Shown in pieces: positions 38,755 to 48,558 of a stretch of 64,000 bases of DNA (position 1 is its first letter; each line of letters starts with the position of its first letter). The position numbers and the translations under genes were made by a program. The stretch spans positions 1 to 64,000 of the forward strand of contig NZ_BBBX01000003.1 of the NCBI RefSeq assembly GCF_001311785.1, written 5' to 3'. Source of the stretch: Lacticaseibacillus saniviri JCM 17471 = DSM 24301. Its GTDB lineage: Bacteria > Bacillota > Bacilli > Lactobacillales > Lactobacillaceae. The notes under the pieces are model-generated. The model was not told the origin of the DNA. It did no database searches and was given only the letters and a program-made list of their open reading frames with translations.

Positions 38755-39510
38755 ATGACAAATACAACAATTAGCTTAGTAACCGGCGCCAATCGCGGCA
38801 TGGGGTTAGAAATCGTGAAAGAACTCGCAACAGCGGGCCAAACTGTCCTGCTGGGATCACGCGACCTCAACAAGGGACAAGAAGCTGCCCAAAAACTAGC
38901 AGCTGAAGGCCTCGCCGTTGAAGCCATTCAACTGGATATTACCGACACAGACGCAATCACTCGCGCAGTCGACTTTGTGAGCAACAAGTACGGCCGACTC
39001 GATGTTTTAATCAATAATGCTGGTGCCTCTTTTGACAAATTCCAGGATCCATCTATTCTCAAATTGGATGTGATTCGCCGTGAGTTTGAACTGAATGTCT
39101 TCGGCACCATTGATATGACCCAACAGTTCATTCCGTTGTTGAAGAAGAGTCCAAACGCAAAAATCATTAACATCTCGAGTATGATGGGCTCATTAACTGA
39201 AGCTTTGAATCCACAGTCTAGCGTCTACAACGCATCATCCATGGGCTATCAAGCAACCAAGTCCGCCCTCAACATGTTCACAGTTCAATTAGCCAAAGAA
39301 TTCCAGCGCAAAGATATTCCAATCACCGTCAACGCCATCGATCCCGGCTTAGTGGCCACCGAATTTGGCGGAACCAGTGCTGATTCCGCCTTAGAATACG
39401 GTGCACAGCCTGTTGAAGTCGGTGTTGCGCGGACCGTTGAACTCGTGACATCACCTGATAACGACATTACCGCGACCTTTAGTAATACCCACGGTGAAGT
39501 TAACTGGTAA
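38755..39510 (+). CDS. Short-chain dehydrogenase/reductase
   Basis: 252-residue classical SDR: TGANRGMGLEI cofactor loop, NNAG, INISSMMG catalytic Ser strand and GYQATKSAL with Tyr/Lys. ATG at 38755 taken; a TTG three bases earlier is also in frame. Intact. Probably activated by the divergent MerR protein; carbonyl substrate unknown. Confidence 0.92.
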   Translation: MTNTTISLVTGANRGMGLEIVKELATAGQTVLLGSRDLNKGQEAAQKLAAEGLAVEAIQLDITDTDAITRAVDFVSNKYGRLDVLINNAGASFDKFQDPSILKLDVIRREFELNVFGTIDMTQQFIPLLKKSPNAKIINISSMMGSLTEALNPQSSVYNASSMGYQATKSALNMFTVQLAKEFQRKDIPITVNAIDPGLVATEFGGTSADSALEYGAQPVEVGVARTVELVTSPDNDITATFSNTHGEVNW

Positions 39511-39534
39511 TATCGAATCAGTTTTGAGTCACAC

Positions 39535-39572
39535 AAAAATCCCTGACCTCAGTTTCGAGATCAGGGATTTTT
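39535..39572. terminator. Bidirectional terminator
   Basis: AAAATCCCTGA.CTC/GAG.TCAGGGATTTTT between convergent genes. Confidence 0.88.
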
Positions 39573-39578
39573 CATTGC

Positions 39579-41002
39579 TTATTCTTCTGCATCCGGTGTG
39601 ACTAAGCCACCAGCCATATTATGCATATCTGGCCCATCAGCGGTCACAACCAACTGTTCATTCACGAACGCCATGAGGCCGAGGTCGCTCAATTCGCGGC
39701 CATACCCAGAGTTTTTAACCCCACCGAATGGCAGTTCTGGTAATGATGCCATGAAGTTGTTCACAAAGACCATCCCGGTTTCAATTTGGGTGGCCACTTC
39801 TTCGCCGTGCTTGGCATCACCACTAAACACGATACCGCCCAGGCCGTATTGGGAATGGTTGGCGAGCTCAATGGCTTCTTCTTCGGAATGTACCTTGTAC
39901 ACCTGCGCCACGGGGCCAAACATTTCGGTCCGCGCTGCTGGATTATCCAGCGAGATATTGGTCAAAATTGTTGGCATGAAGAACTGTCCAGGCAAGTCAT
40001 AGGATTCATTGCCATACGCCACCACTGCACCAGCAGCCACGGCTTCATCCACTTGTTTTGCAGTTTTTCCTTGGCCTTCTTGGTATTCATCGGTGCCAAG
40101 GTCGTTGCTGGGTCCATGGGGTCACCCGGTTTCACAGCCGCAAAATTCTTTTTGAGGTTCTCTAAGAATTCGTCATACACGTTATCCATCACGATGAATC
40201 GTTTAGAAGAGGTACATACTTGGCCCGCGTTGTATAACCGTGCACGCCAAGCAATATTATTCACGTCTTCCATGTTGGCATCATCAAGCACCACGAACAC
40301 ATCCTGGCCGCCGAGTTCCAGCGTGCTCTTCTTGAGATTCTTGCCGGCCTCTTCAGCCACAGAACTCCCGCCGCGTTCAGAACCGGTGAGTGCCACACCC
40401 TGAATACGCGGATCAGCGATGACATCCGCAACCTGATCGTAGCTCATAAAGACGTTGGTCAGCGCGCCTTTTGGAGCACCGGCTTCAAGCACGATATCGG
40501 CGAATGCTTGCGCTGACCACGGAATGTTGGCAGCGTCACGCAGAATCATCGGGTTCCCCACCATGAAGTTAGGCGCGAATACGCGCATGATTTGATAGTA
40601 CGGGAAGTTCCATGGCTCAACCGCTAAGATCACGCCGGTCGCATGCTTATAAACCTTTGCTTCACCGTGCACCTGACTCTCAATCGTTGTCGGTTGCAGG
40701 AATTCCTCAGCGTGGTCAGCAAAATAATCGGCAATGATGGCACAGAGTTCTACTTCGCCCTTTGATTCACCAATCAGCTTCCCCATTTCACGCGTCGCAA
40801 TCTCAGCTAACTCTTGGGAATGGTCACGGATGCCTTGCGCAATCATGTGAAGCGTCTTCGCCCGGTCTTGAATGGTCTGGTGCTTCATCTCATAGTAGAG
40901 CTTGTCGGCGGTTGTGATTGCCGCATCGATTTCCTGGTCAGTCGCGTCATCAAAAGTCTTCAACACTTCATTATTATATGGATTAATGGTTTGTCTTGGC
41001 AT
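39579..41002 (-). CDS. NAD(P)-dependent aldehyde dehydrogenase, succinate-semialdehyde type (frameshifted)
   Basis: About 475 residues. ILAVEPWNFPYYQIMR (cofactor), LELGGQDVFVVLDDAN (Glu) and NAGQVCTSSKRFIV (catalytic Cys) are present, as in the Sad/GabD branch. A missing A near 40063 breaks the frame; the restored reading is KEKLQKQVDEAVAAGAVV. Start ATG follows GAAGGAG. Probably detoxifies aldehydes or oxidises succinate semialdehyde; no GABA genes adjoin. Confidence 0.9.
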
Positions 41003-41288
41003 AAGTCTTCTCCTTCATATCGGGTCCTGTCACAATGAATCTCTTCATCGCAGCTTCATCAGTTGCACAATTCATGTCGTTTATCGGATCACTCAGGCGT
41101 ATTGAAAAAACTCCCTCCAGTCTATCAAGTTCCCCCATATTTAACAGTCAAATATTTTCTGGTACTGCTTTCATTGTAGTGCATTCACGGACCGAAAAAC
41201 AATTTCCATGCGTTATAGCCCATTTTACACAGGTGATTGCCATCGTGATTGGTTATTCAAAATACTAACTGGATAAAAAGCAAGTTAA
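41003..41288. other. Gene-free stretch
   Basis: No coding signal. A possible minus-strand promoter for the aldehyde dehydrogenase (-10 TACAAT near 41173-41178, -35 TTGTTT 18 bp upstream) is the only element seen. Confidence 0.4.
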
Positions 41289-41316
41289 TTGCACTTCAAG
41301 ACTGCGGATGTATACT
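41289..41316 (+). promoter_or_regulatory. Promoter of the small membrane protein gene
   Basis: TTGCAC, 16 bp, TATACT. Confidence 0.6.
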
Positions 41317-41358
41317 TACTTTAGTTACTGATTATATTCTTAAGGAAGCGGTGATGAT

Positions 41359-41550
41359 ATGAAAGCACAACACGTCATGAACTATCTATTGATGGGGTTT
41401 CTATTATTTGTCAGCGTCTCACGTTTGTTCACATTACCGATTGGGTTCAAGTTTTGGCTGGCGTTGTTGGCGACCGTTATCTTCGCGCCCCTGATTATTA
41501 TCAGCATCATCCGCGATGTCCGAGCGCCGCATCAATCTGATTCACTTTAA
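41359..41550 (+). CDS. Small membrane protein
   Basis: 63 residues with two hydrophobic helices (YLLMGFLLFVSVSRLF and FWLALLATVIFAPLIIISII) and a charged tail. No family recognised. AAGGAAG upstream, own promoter and terminator. Confidence 0.7.
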   Translation: MKAQHVMNYLLMGFLLFVSVSRLFTLPIGFKFWLALLATVIFAPLIIISIIRDVRAPHQSDSL

Positions 41551-41627
41551 ATATGGCTTTAATTCGCAATGTTTGACATGGTAGCATGACTCAATCAAAT
41601 TATTTGTACACTAGTCATTGAGGACGC

Positions 41628-41660
41628 AAAAAAGACAGTCTCTGTGGAGACTGTCTTTTT
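41628..41660. terminator. Bidirectional terminator
   Basis: AAAAAGACAGTCTC/GAGACTGTCTTTTT arms. Confidence 0.9.
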
Positions 41661-41669
41661 GATGTAGCG

Positions 41670-42632
41670 TTATTCTTCTGTCATAACCACGACTTTGCCA
41701 AAACTATCATGCTGGTCAAGGGCGTCCTGCGCCTCGCCAACTTGATCCAAATGAAAGACCTTTGCTGGTTTGACATCGATTTGATGATCATCAATCAGCT
41801 TGAATAGTTCACTGACTGTCTGGGAGGTAATATCAACACCAGAGCTAAAGGTTGTCAAATATCGGCCTGAAGGGACGCCGCCAAATGGATCAAAGTCTGG
41901 AATTGTCCAAACACCATCCAGCGCACCCGTTAGGCAAAGGATGCCCCCACGATTCAGGTAACTCAATGAATCAACAAGGCTGTCTGCACCGGTCATTTCT
42001 AACACTTTGTCAACCGTCTCATCCGTGGCCAGTTCACCAGACTGATCTTCAATGACCGTATCAACCCCAACCGCACGCAACTGATCTGCTTTTTGCAAAT
42101 TACGAGTCGTCGCAAACACTTTTACAGTTGGTTGCATGGCCTTGGCTAGCTTAGCTGCCGCAACGCCGACGCCACTGGTGCCGCCGCGAATCAACAATTT
42201 ATCATGAGCAGCCAACTTCAAATTGAGTAAAGACCCATAAGCGGTTAAGAACGTTTCAGGTACGGCCGCTAATTCGGGCCAGCTCAGCTGCGTCGTCACG
42301 GGATAAATGTTCTCATTGTGCGTCAAAACATATTCAGCATAACTGCCATCATATTCGCGCCCCATGCCCCCTTGCACGGTCACAACTGTTTGGCCCACAG
42401 GTAATCGCACACTATCGGTTGTTTCTACAATCTCACCAACCGCTTCAATGCCTATCACTCTTGGAAACTTGACCGTTGGTGACCCACCATTGCGGGTAAT
42501 AATTTCTGCACGATTAATGCCAAAACCCTTCACTTTAATGAGTGACCAACCCGGTTTAACTGCTGGCGTTGGGATATCTTCCAACACCAAGTGACTTGAA
42601 TCACCAGACGTGTGCACAACTGCTGCCTTCAT
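41670..42632 (-). CDS. MDR-family NADPH-dependent oxidoreductase
   Basis: 320 residues. GroES-like start (GFGINRAEIITRNG, FPRVIGIEAVGEIV) and NADPH fold LLIRGGTSGVGVAAAKLAKAM; no zinc ligands. ATG at 42632 preferred over GTG at 42644, which overlaps the AAGGGTGG site. Close paralogue of the gene at 48559 (shared GIEAVG, GSYAEY, TSGVGVA, GVWT..FDP). Likely cotranscribed with the NTF2-like gene upstream. Intact. Confidence 0.9.
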   Translation of the reverse strand: MKAAVVHTSGDSSHLVLEDIPTPAVKPGWSLIKVKGFGINRAEIITRNGGSPTVKFPRVIGIEAVGEIVETTDSVRLPVGQTVVTVQGGMGREYDGSYAEYVLTHNENIYPVTTQLSWPELAAVPETFLTAYGSLLNLKLAAHDKLLIRGGTSGVGVAAAKLAKAMQPTVKVFATTRNLQKADQLRAVGVDTVIEDQSGELATDETVDKVLEMTGADSLVDSLSYLNRGGILCLTGALDGVWTIPDFDPFGGVPSGRYLTTFSSGVDITSQTVSELFKLIDDHQIDVKPAKVFHLDQVGEAQDALDQHDSFGKVVVMTEE

Positions 42633-42707
42633 CAAAACTGCCACCCTTCAATTACGTTCCTCATCAAACCAAGCCATGAGACCTTCACACATGAATGAAA
42701 TCCGCGA

Positions 42708-43288
42708 TTATTTGATCCACGCTTCAGCCTTATCATACACTGGCTTGACTGTTTCCGGCTTATCGGAACCGATGCCATCATTGTCAATCTTGCCGCCAGT
42801 CTTAATGCGCGTGTAAGCCAGCCAGCGATAAGAGACGCGCAATCCTGCAACCAGTTCCTGATCAATGTTCAAATCTACCCCCGGAATCACTGGCATTAAA
42901 GTATCAGCATTATTGATACTGGTCAAATCACTGATTTTCCAGACATCGCCACGTTTCTCAACACGATAAACCAACGTCATGAATGATTCCACGATTGCTT
43001 CATTGCTTGATAATGTCACCCAATGTTTAGTGGTTGATGAGACCTCGACGTAGGCCCGAGAACCATTTGGTAAACCAATGGTGTGCCATAGGTGCCGACC
43101 ATTGGTTTGCTGTAATCAAAATCAACGGGATGTTGACCGACAAATGTGTCGTGAGCAAGCCCTGTTGACCAACTCGTCGTGACCGTGGCATCATCCCAAT
43201 AGGAATCTGCCAGTGCGGCATCTTGATGCTTCCCCCGCGCTGACCGTTCCTTCAATACTAATTGACTAATCGCTTCAAAGTCTGTCAT
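42708..43288 (-). CDS. NTF2-like/SnoaL-like domain protein (frameshifted)
   Basis: About 193 residues. Pattern of a polyketide cyclase/SnoaL-like dehydratase fold: SYWDDATVTTSW near the N-terminus, then strands with FMTLVYRVEKRGDVWKI. A missing base near 43050 breaks the frame (restored LGAYVEVSSTTKHWVTL). Start ATG at 43288 follows GGGAGG. Function unknown; neighbour of the MDR enzyme. Confidence 0.75.
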
Positions 43289-43530
43289 GGTGAGCCTCCC
43301 AAATCAATTGTGTTATCTAGAACCGTTTTCACTTGAATCCAGTGTAGCACAGTGAACTCAATCAACAACATGCCGTTGACTCAACATTTCAAATGGATTG
43401 TCACGCTAGTCTCATGTCGAAATGCAACAGTAAAAGTCGCTCGAAATACTACTCATATTGCCTTTTTGAAAATCTTTTCTTTGCGGGTGGCACTATTCCT
43501 TTTTCACAGTAACCATGGTGGATTAACCAC
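43289..43530. other. Gene-free stretch
   Basis: No coding or RNA signal recognised between the NTF2-like gene start and the terminator at 43531. Confidence 0.4.
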
Positions 43531-43579
43531 AAAGCGAGCCCCCAGAGTGGAAAATTCCAACTCTAGGGGCTCGTTTTTT
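43531..43579. terminator. Terminator hairpin
   Basis: CGAGCCCC.AGAGT/ACTCT.GGGGCTCG followed on the plus strand by T6; it lies at the 3' side of the minus-strand MFS gene. Confidence 0.75.
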
Positions 43580-43604
43580 CTAACGATTTAAATGAGAGAA
43601 CAAC

Positions 43605-45037
43605 TTACGCATTTTTCTTAGGTTGCTTCAAAGCCAGTGCAAACACTACCCCAACGACACCAATGATCGTCGCGATAATCAATGAAGCTTGCGCACCACT
43701 GACCAAGGCCAGATGCATGCCATGACCATAAGCGGCTGGATCAGTCTTCAACAAGCTAGCACTTGGTGAAGCGGCGGTAGCCTTGGACTGCATCACAGAC
43801 ACGAGGACGGCGGTCCCAATTGCGGCACCAACCTGGCGGACCACGTTGTTTGCCGCGCTACCGTGACTAATCAGGTCTGGTGTGAGGCCCTGCATACCCA
43901 GCGTACCTGCTGGCATCATGGCAAACGCCAAGCCGACGTTACGGAGCGCATAGACAGCGACTAATTCCCAAATGGGTGTCGTTAACGTCAACCGGCTGAG
44001 TAATAATGTGCTCAATGCCATGACGATGATCCCGAAGACAACAATCTGTTTGCCTTTATTCTTCTGGACCAATTGACCAGATATTGGGGCCAATAAGAAC
44101 ATCACAACGGCACCGGGTAATAGGGTCAATCCTGATTGTAACGCGGTCAAATCACGCGCATTTTGCAAGTAAACGGGCAGAACGAATTCAACGGCCACCA
44201 TACTGATCTGTGTAATGGCACTAATGATTGCCGCAACGGTGAAGTTACCACTCGTAAAGACCTTCAGGTTCAACATTGGGTCGTCGACGACTAATTGCCG
44301 CCAAATGAAGAGCCCAATGACCACAAATCCGCCTACAATCGGTAAAAGCGTGTGAGCGTTAGTCCAGCCATAATCTGAAACCATTGAAGCGCCATAGAGC
44401 ACGCCACCAAACCGACCGTTGAGAAGACAACTGACCAGAAATCCAGCTTGGTGGCCTTATGTGGCACCACATCAGCCATGAAGAATAACCCTAAGACAAA
44501 GGCAATGGCAACAACAGGTGCAACAATCCCAAAGATAGCGTGCCAGCCGAGATTATCCACCAGATAACCACCCAAAGTAGGTCCAATGGCAGGCGCAATC
44601 CCAAAGACAAGACCCAAAAGTGTTGTTGGCGTCCCGCGATTCTCCTTAGGATAAACGGAGAACAAGATTGTCATGGTTAACCCACTCAAGACCCCACCAC
44701 CGACTGCTTGAAGTAGCCGACCAACCAACAGGGCTGTGAAATTACCCGAGAAAGCCGCCACTATCGATCCGACTAGAAACACACCTAAGGAGCTGGTGAC
44801 TAACCATTTTGTATTGAAGCGATCAGCCATCCACGCAGAGATAGGGATAAGAATACCACCGATTAACGAGTAACCCGTTGAGAGCCATTGGACTGTCGAT
44901 AAATCGACTTTAAATGCGTCAATAATGCTTGGTTGGGCCACAGACAGAATTGTCTGATTGAGCATCGTGACAAACGCGCTCAAGATAACCACTAACACTA
45001 ACATTGTCCGATTATAACGGACATTTGTCTTTTCCAT
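43605..45037 (-). CDS. MFS multidrug exporter, DHA2/LmrB type (frameshifted)
   Basis: About 478 residues, 14-helix type: MLNQTILSVAQPSIIDAF, GRLLQAVGGGVLSG, GIAPAIGPTLGGYLVD in the first half. A missing G near 44402 breaks the frame (restored GLVAVLYGASMVSDYG). Divergent from a MarR gene with a strong palindrome between, so drug-induced control is likely. Confidence 0.9.
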
Positions 45038-45065
45038 TTCAATACCATCCTCAAAAAATATAATG

Positions 45066-45125
45066 CAACTCAGGCGCCTAAGTTGTTGATATAGAGGATT
45101 ATACCCATCGTACTTAGTTTGTCAA
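45066..45125 (-). promoter_or_regulatory. MFS promoter and MarR-type operator
   Basis: Minus strand -35 TTGACA (45120-45125), 16 bp, -10 TATAAT (45098-45103). Downstream lies CAACTCAGGC-GCCTAAGTTG (45066-45085), a 20-bp palindrome with one mismatch. Related TTAGTTTGTCAA and CTAATTTGTTAA also lie in the gap. Confidence 0.75.
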
Positions 45126-45197
45126 CATCTTAGCTAACTAATTTGTTAATTGAGTTTGCGGTATAATGAAATCATTGAACAATCAGGAGGAAAAACA

Positions 45198-45623
45198 ATG
45201 TCTAAAGCCGATGAAATTAATATTTTGATGAGATCGATTATGCTGTACGAACAACATTTCTTTGAAGACCAAGTCGCTGCATTCAACATCACCCGCTCTC
45301 AAGCGCAAACCTTGGGCTATCTCGAGGAACATCCAGGGGTCAACCAGCGACAGATTGCCGATCACTTTTCTCACCGCGAGGCCAGCGTGTCTGGTGTGTT
45401 GCGCAATCTAGAAAAGGCAGGCTACATTGAAAAACATGTGAGCACCGGCACCCAAGATCGCTCAAAGAAAATTTATCTCACTCGCAGTGGACAGGACCTA
45501 TCGCAACAATTACGAACCAGCTTCAATACAACGAATGACCAGAGCATTGGCGGCTTGAGCGATAGTGAGATTGATGTCTTACTTGACCTCCTGACAAAAA
45601 TCCATAACCACCAGACTAACTGA
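45198..45623 (+). CDS. MarR-family regulator
   Basis: 141 residues; winged helix with VNQRQIADHFSHREASVSGV and wing DRSKKIYLT. ATG at 45198 with AGGAGG 8 bases upstream; the longer frame from 45150 lacks a ribosome site. TATAAT at about 45161. Divergent from the MFS exporter it probably represses. Confidence 0.9.
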   Translation: MSKADEINILMRSIMLYEQHFFEDQVAAFNITRSQAQTLGYLEEHPGVNQRQIADHFSHREASVSGVLRNLEKAGYIEKHVSTGTQDRSKKIYLTRSGQDLSQQLRTSFNTTNDQSIGGLSDSEIDVLLDLLTKIHNHQTN

Positions 45624-45737
45624 ATAGCTTCAAAGCAAATCTGACAGTAGACCGCCCTTCTCTAGAGCCAACATGACTTTCGCCGCAATCATCTATTGCA
45701 ACATCGAATTAAAATTAACCTAATCCCTTTTTTCTCA

Positions 45738-45766
45738 TTGACATGCACACAGCATAAGGATAATAT
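45738..45766 (+). promoter_or_regulatory. Promoter of the two-module SLAP gene
   Basis: TTGACA (45738-45743), 17 bp, TAATAT (45761-45766). A direct repeat ATGTTACAAA/TTGTTACAGG follows in the leader, which is nearly 90 bases long. Confidence 0.65.
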
Positions 45767-45854
45767 TACATTGTTGAGTCAAATGTTACAAAATTGTTAC
45801 AGGCGAATAATTCTGTACCGTACATATTGGCTAAAACCAAGGAGGAGTTTAATA

Positions 45855-46424
45855 ATGGGTATGAAGCGAACAATTTTCACAGCACTAACAGCAGCGGCGT
45901 TACTTGGGGCGGGGGTCTCATTCGCTGGTACAAGTAGTACACCTGTCAATGCAGCAACATCAACACAGCAGTCCAATGATACTGGTAAGGTATTGATTAA
46001 TTACATCCCAGGTTATGCCATTGCGGTTTGGAACAGTCCAAATAGCAGCAATCAACATGTGACTGGTAAGTTCTTAAAACATGGCACTCAAGTGAACTAT
46101 ACTGCGACTGATCGGAATTCAAACAACGGTATTGTCTGGTACCAGATTGGCAAGAACCAGTGGATTAAGTCTGCTTACATAGCCCCTTTTGGATCACTCG
46201 CTAAGACAAATGTGCGAAGCCTGACAGTCACTTATGTCCCTGGGTATTCCATTGCGGTTTGGAACAGCCCGCTGAATAGTCGGAAGGCATTAGCAAAGAA
46301 GCTCAAGAATGGCAGTACTTGGAAAACTTACAGCGCTGCCCAGGTCGGACAAGATCTTTGGTATAATCTCGGTGGCAATCAGTGGGTGAACGTCCACTAC
46401 ATCACGCTCAATGACACCAAGTAA
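45855..46424 (+). CDS. Secreted two-module SLAP protein
   Basis: 189 residues: signal peptide (MKRTIFTALTAAALLGAG), cleavage near VNA-AT, then two SLAP-like modules ending VWYQIGKNQWIKS and LWYNLGGNQWVNV, and nothing else. Each module contains PGYxIAVWNSP. Presumably a wall-bound protein or competitor for S-layer anchoring sites. ATG at 45855 after GGAGGAG; an alternative ATG lies 6 bases on. Intact. Confidence 0.85.
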   Translation: MGMKRTIFTALTAAALLGAGVSFAGTSSTPVNAATSTQQSNDTGKVLINYIPGYAIAVWNSPNSSNQHVTGKFLKHGTQVNYTATDRNSNNGIVWYQIGKNQWIKSAYIAPFGSLAKTNVRSLTVTYVPGYSIAVWNSPLNSRKALAKKLKNGSTWKTYSAAQVGQDLWYNLGGNQWVNVHYITLNDTK

Positions 46425-46452
46425 CCACGCATCAACTGTCATATAGGTACTT

Positions 46453-46505
46453 AAAAAGAGCATCTGAATCAATAATCCTCGTGGACTTCGATTCGGATGC
46501 TCTTT
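46453..46505. terminator. Bidirectional terminator
   Basis: AAAGAGCATC.GAATC/GATTC.GATGCTCTTT arms. Confidence 0.85.
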
Positions 46506-46551
46506 ATTTGCGCGATTAAATCAGTCAGCCGCAATCACGTCTGCACACATG

Positions 46552-46926
46552 TTAAGCGATACTGCGCTTCGTGAATAACCAATGGCCATCAATCAATGCT
46601 AACGTATGGGTGATCTGAGCCACCGAGACCGTCTGCAATGAGTCCCTATCAATAATCAATAAGACGGAAGTTGCCGTCGCGGTTGTGGCGGTCAAATTCT
46701 GAACGAGAACAGAATTCGTCAGATGAAGTGTCCGTCCTTCTTTTTGCCAAACATCTTGGACCATCTGCTTGAGTGCTTCGTGTCCTGTGGCAGTCCCTTG
46801 TGTGCCCTCAATGGCCCCATCTTCAGCAAATAATGCGACATACCCTGCCGCATCCTTCTGCCCTGCCAACTGATCGGCTTGTGTAATCAGCTGCATAATC
46901 GTTAACAAATCATCACTTTGACTCAT
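46552..46926 (-). CDS. SnoaL-like (NTF2 fold) protein
   Basis: 124 residues, one NTF2-like domain: AGYVALFAEDGAIEGTQGTATGHEALK and a C-terminal TLALIDGHWLFTKR. This SgcJ/EcaC-type pattern is common; the substrate is unknown. Start ATG follows GAGGAGG. Single gene. Intact. Confidence 0.82.
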   Translation of the reverse strand: MSQSDDLLTIMQLITQADQLAGQKDAAGYVALFAEDGAIEGTQGTATGHEALKQMVQDVWQKEGRTLHLTNSVLVQNLTATTATATSVLLIIDRDSLQTVSVAQITHTLALIDGHWLFTKRSIA

Positions 46927-47130
46927 ATTTTGCCCTCCTCGTGAAAATCACTTAATTCAATTCAATATTTTGCAGGACTATTCTTCACTTGTGAAATCGC
47001 GTCTGTCTGTATACTTATGCGCCCGAATTTTTCTTCCTTTTGCGGTCAAAAGCCGAAGAGCCAACCACGATACCACCAGCCATCAACGGGGTTAAGATGA
47101 CGCCACTAACTTCCACCTTTGAACTGGAAG

Positions 47131-47306
47131 TCATTCGCCCCTGTAATGATGGAATAATTTGATTCCGATATAAATCAACAGGCCAATAGCAAACAATGAT
47201 AAACCTATGCTCGGCCACATGAGCCAACTCGCAAGATATTTTGATCCAATCCCCAAAAGAAGCGCAACCAAAGATATTATCCAGAAAATCAGCCACAGTT
47301 TTTCAT
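47131..47306 (-). CDS. Small two-helix membrane protein (frameshifted)
   Basis: 58 residues after adding one base to the A-run near 47298. It reads MKKLWLIFWIISLVALLLG, then SKYLASWLMWPSIGLSLFAI and GLLIYIGIKLFHHYRGE. GGAGGCGG stands before the ATG at 47306. A paralogue lies at 53682. Two hydrophobic helices; resembles in size small immunity-type membrane proteins, but no family is recognised. Confidence 0.6.
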
Positions 47307-47454
47307 TTCACCGCCTCCAACGTATTTTTGCACCCCTGCTTCGGTCTTGATCGACTTTATAACACATTGGTTCGCATGATCTTGTGACAGCCGGTACAAA
47401 GTGAAACAGCTATTTCTCCAGGCTGATGACTGAAGGCCCCACTCATGGCACGCT

Positions 47455-48144
47455 TCAGATAAGTGTCAAAATCGCATTGTTGAACATGTGCACCAAAATC
47501 GAATCCCGAAGTTTGCCGGTGACAGTATAAACATAACCTAGGACCAAACCAGCAAAGGTGTACATCAGCCATGCAATTAAGTCTCTGGTGTGCACAACAC
47601 CAAAGATAGCGGCCACAATAATAATCACAATCCACCGCCGTTTTGTGCTCTTAGAATAATTCCAAAGGTTCATCAAAATCCCTCTAAACAGTAACTCTTC
47701 GACAATGGGTGCCGTGAATGCACTTGTTAAATACTCGGTGACCGGACTCAATGCGGATGCTTGTTGATCCTCTTGTACATTGCTCGGTAATGGGATGAGC
47801 TTCGCAGACACCAAGAAATCAAAACCAAACTGAAAGATTAAAAATAACCCAAATCCCAAAACAATCAGCTTCACTTCTCGGCGGTCAAAATGCGAAAATG
47901 TCGTGCGCATTAACGCCCGCATTGAGGTTTGGCTCGCACGTGCGTGTAACCAAACTAGTATCAGTATCAACACACCATAGAGCACAATATAAGTTGGCAG
48001 CACGGTTACCATATTATCGACAGGCTTACGCGCACCAAGGGTCAATACAGCCTGCTGGACTAGTAGATACGAAATAAACATCGCAATCCAAACAATCGTC
48101 CATATAGTTCCTCTGATGACTCGCCACAATCTTGCCATTATCAT
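47455..48144 (-). CDS. CPBP-family intramembrane metalloprotease
   Basis: 229 residues, about seven helices. All CPBP (Abi/CAAX protease) motifs are present: EELLFRG (EExxxR), FGVVHTRD (FxxxH) and a final HMFNNA (HxxxN). In lactobacilli such proteins often sit in bacteriocin loci as immunity factors or process peptides at the membrane. Start may be at 48144 or the ATG at 48138; the ribosome site is weak. Intact. Confidence 0.85.
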   Translation of the reverse strand: MIMARLWRVIRGTIWTIVWIAMFISYLLVQQAVLTLGARKPVDNMVTVLPTYIVLYGVLILILVWLHARASQTSMRALMRTTFSHFDRREVKLIVLGFGLFLIFQFGFDFLVSAKLIPLPSNVQEDQQASALSPVTEYLTSAFTAPIVEELLFRGILMNLWNYSKSTKRRWIVIIIVAAIFGVVHTRDLIAWLMYTFAGLVLGYVYTVTGKLRDSILVHMFNNAILTLI

Positions 48145-48558
48145 CCCGACCTATTCCATTACTCGACCGCACGTTGCTCATGCGTCAAATTTGTAACCTC
48201 CGCGCTAAGCATCAGTTTTCAACTTGAATTCTAGCACAATATGGTCGTTTCACCTTTGATAAACCACTCACTGGTCGCGTTGATGGCGATTTTCCTCCAC
48301 CCATCCAGAGACAAATCAACTAAATCTAGGCCTTCAAATCCCAGCTCGAGAAAGAAAAATATTCCCCCAAAAAGAAATGTTCTAATTTAAAAAGTATTAA
48401 AGCAATTTGAGCAAAGAGATGAGTTATCATAAGTCATAATGATTAAATTTCAGTTCAACAGTAGCATAAAAAATTGCAGTATTAATTAATGTACACTTTT
48501 AACTGGTAACACTCATTTTTGTCACAAAATTCATATATCTTATTGGAGGTTTTTGTTT
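48145..48558. other. Gene-free AT-rich stretch
   Basis: No coding or RNA signal recognised. AT content rises from about 48350 to the start of the MDR gene, suggesting a promoter region, but no clear -35/-10 pair is called. Confidence 0.4.

Noticed and set aside
39786-40403. 205-residue plus-strand frame
   Set aside because: Antisense shadow of the aldehyde dehydrogenase gene.
47015-47296. 93-residue minus-strand frame
   Set aside because: Alternative frame of the small membrane protein at 47131; the hydrophobic reading with a clean ribosome site is preferred.
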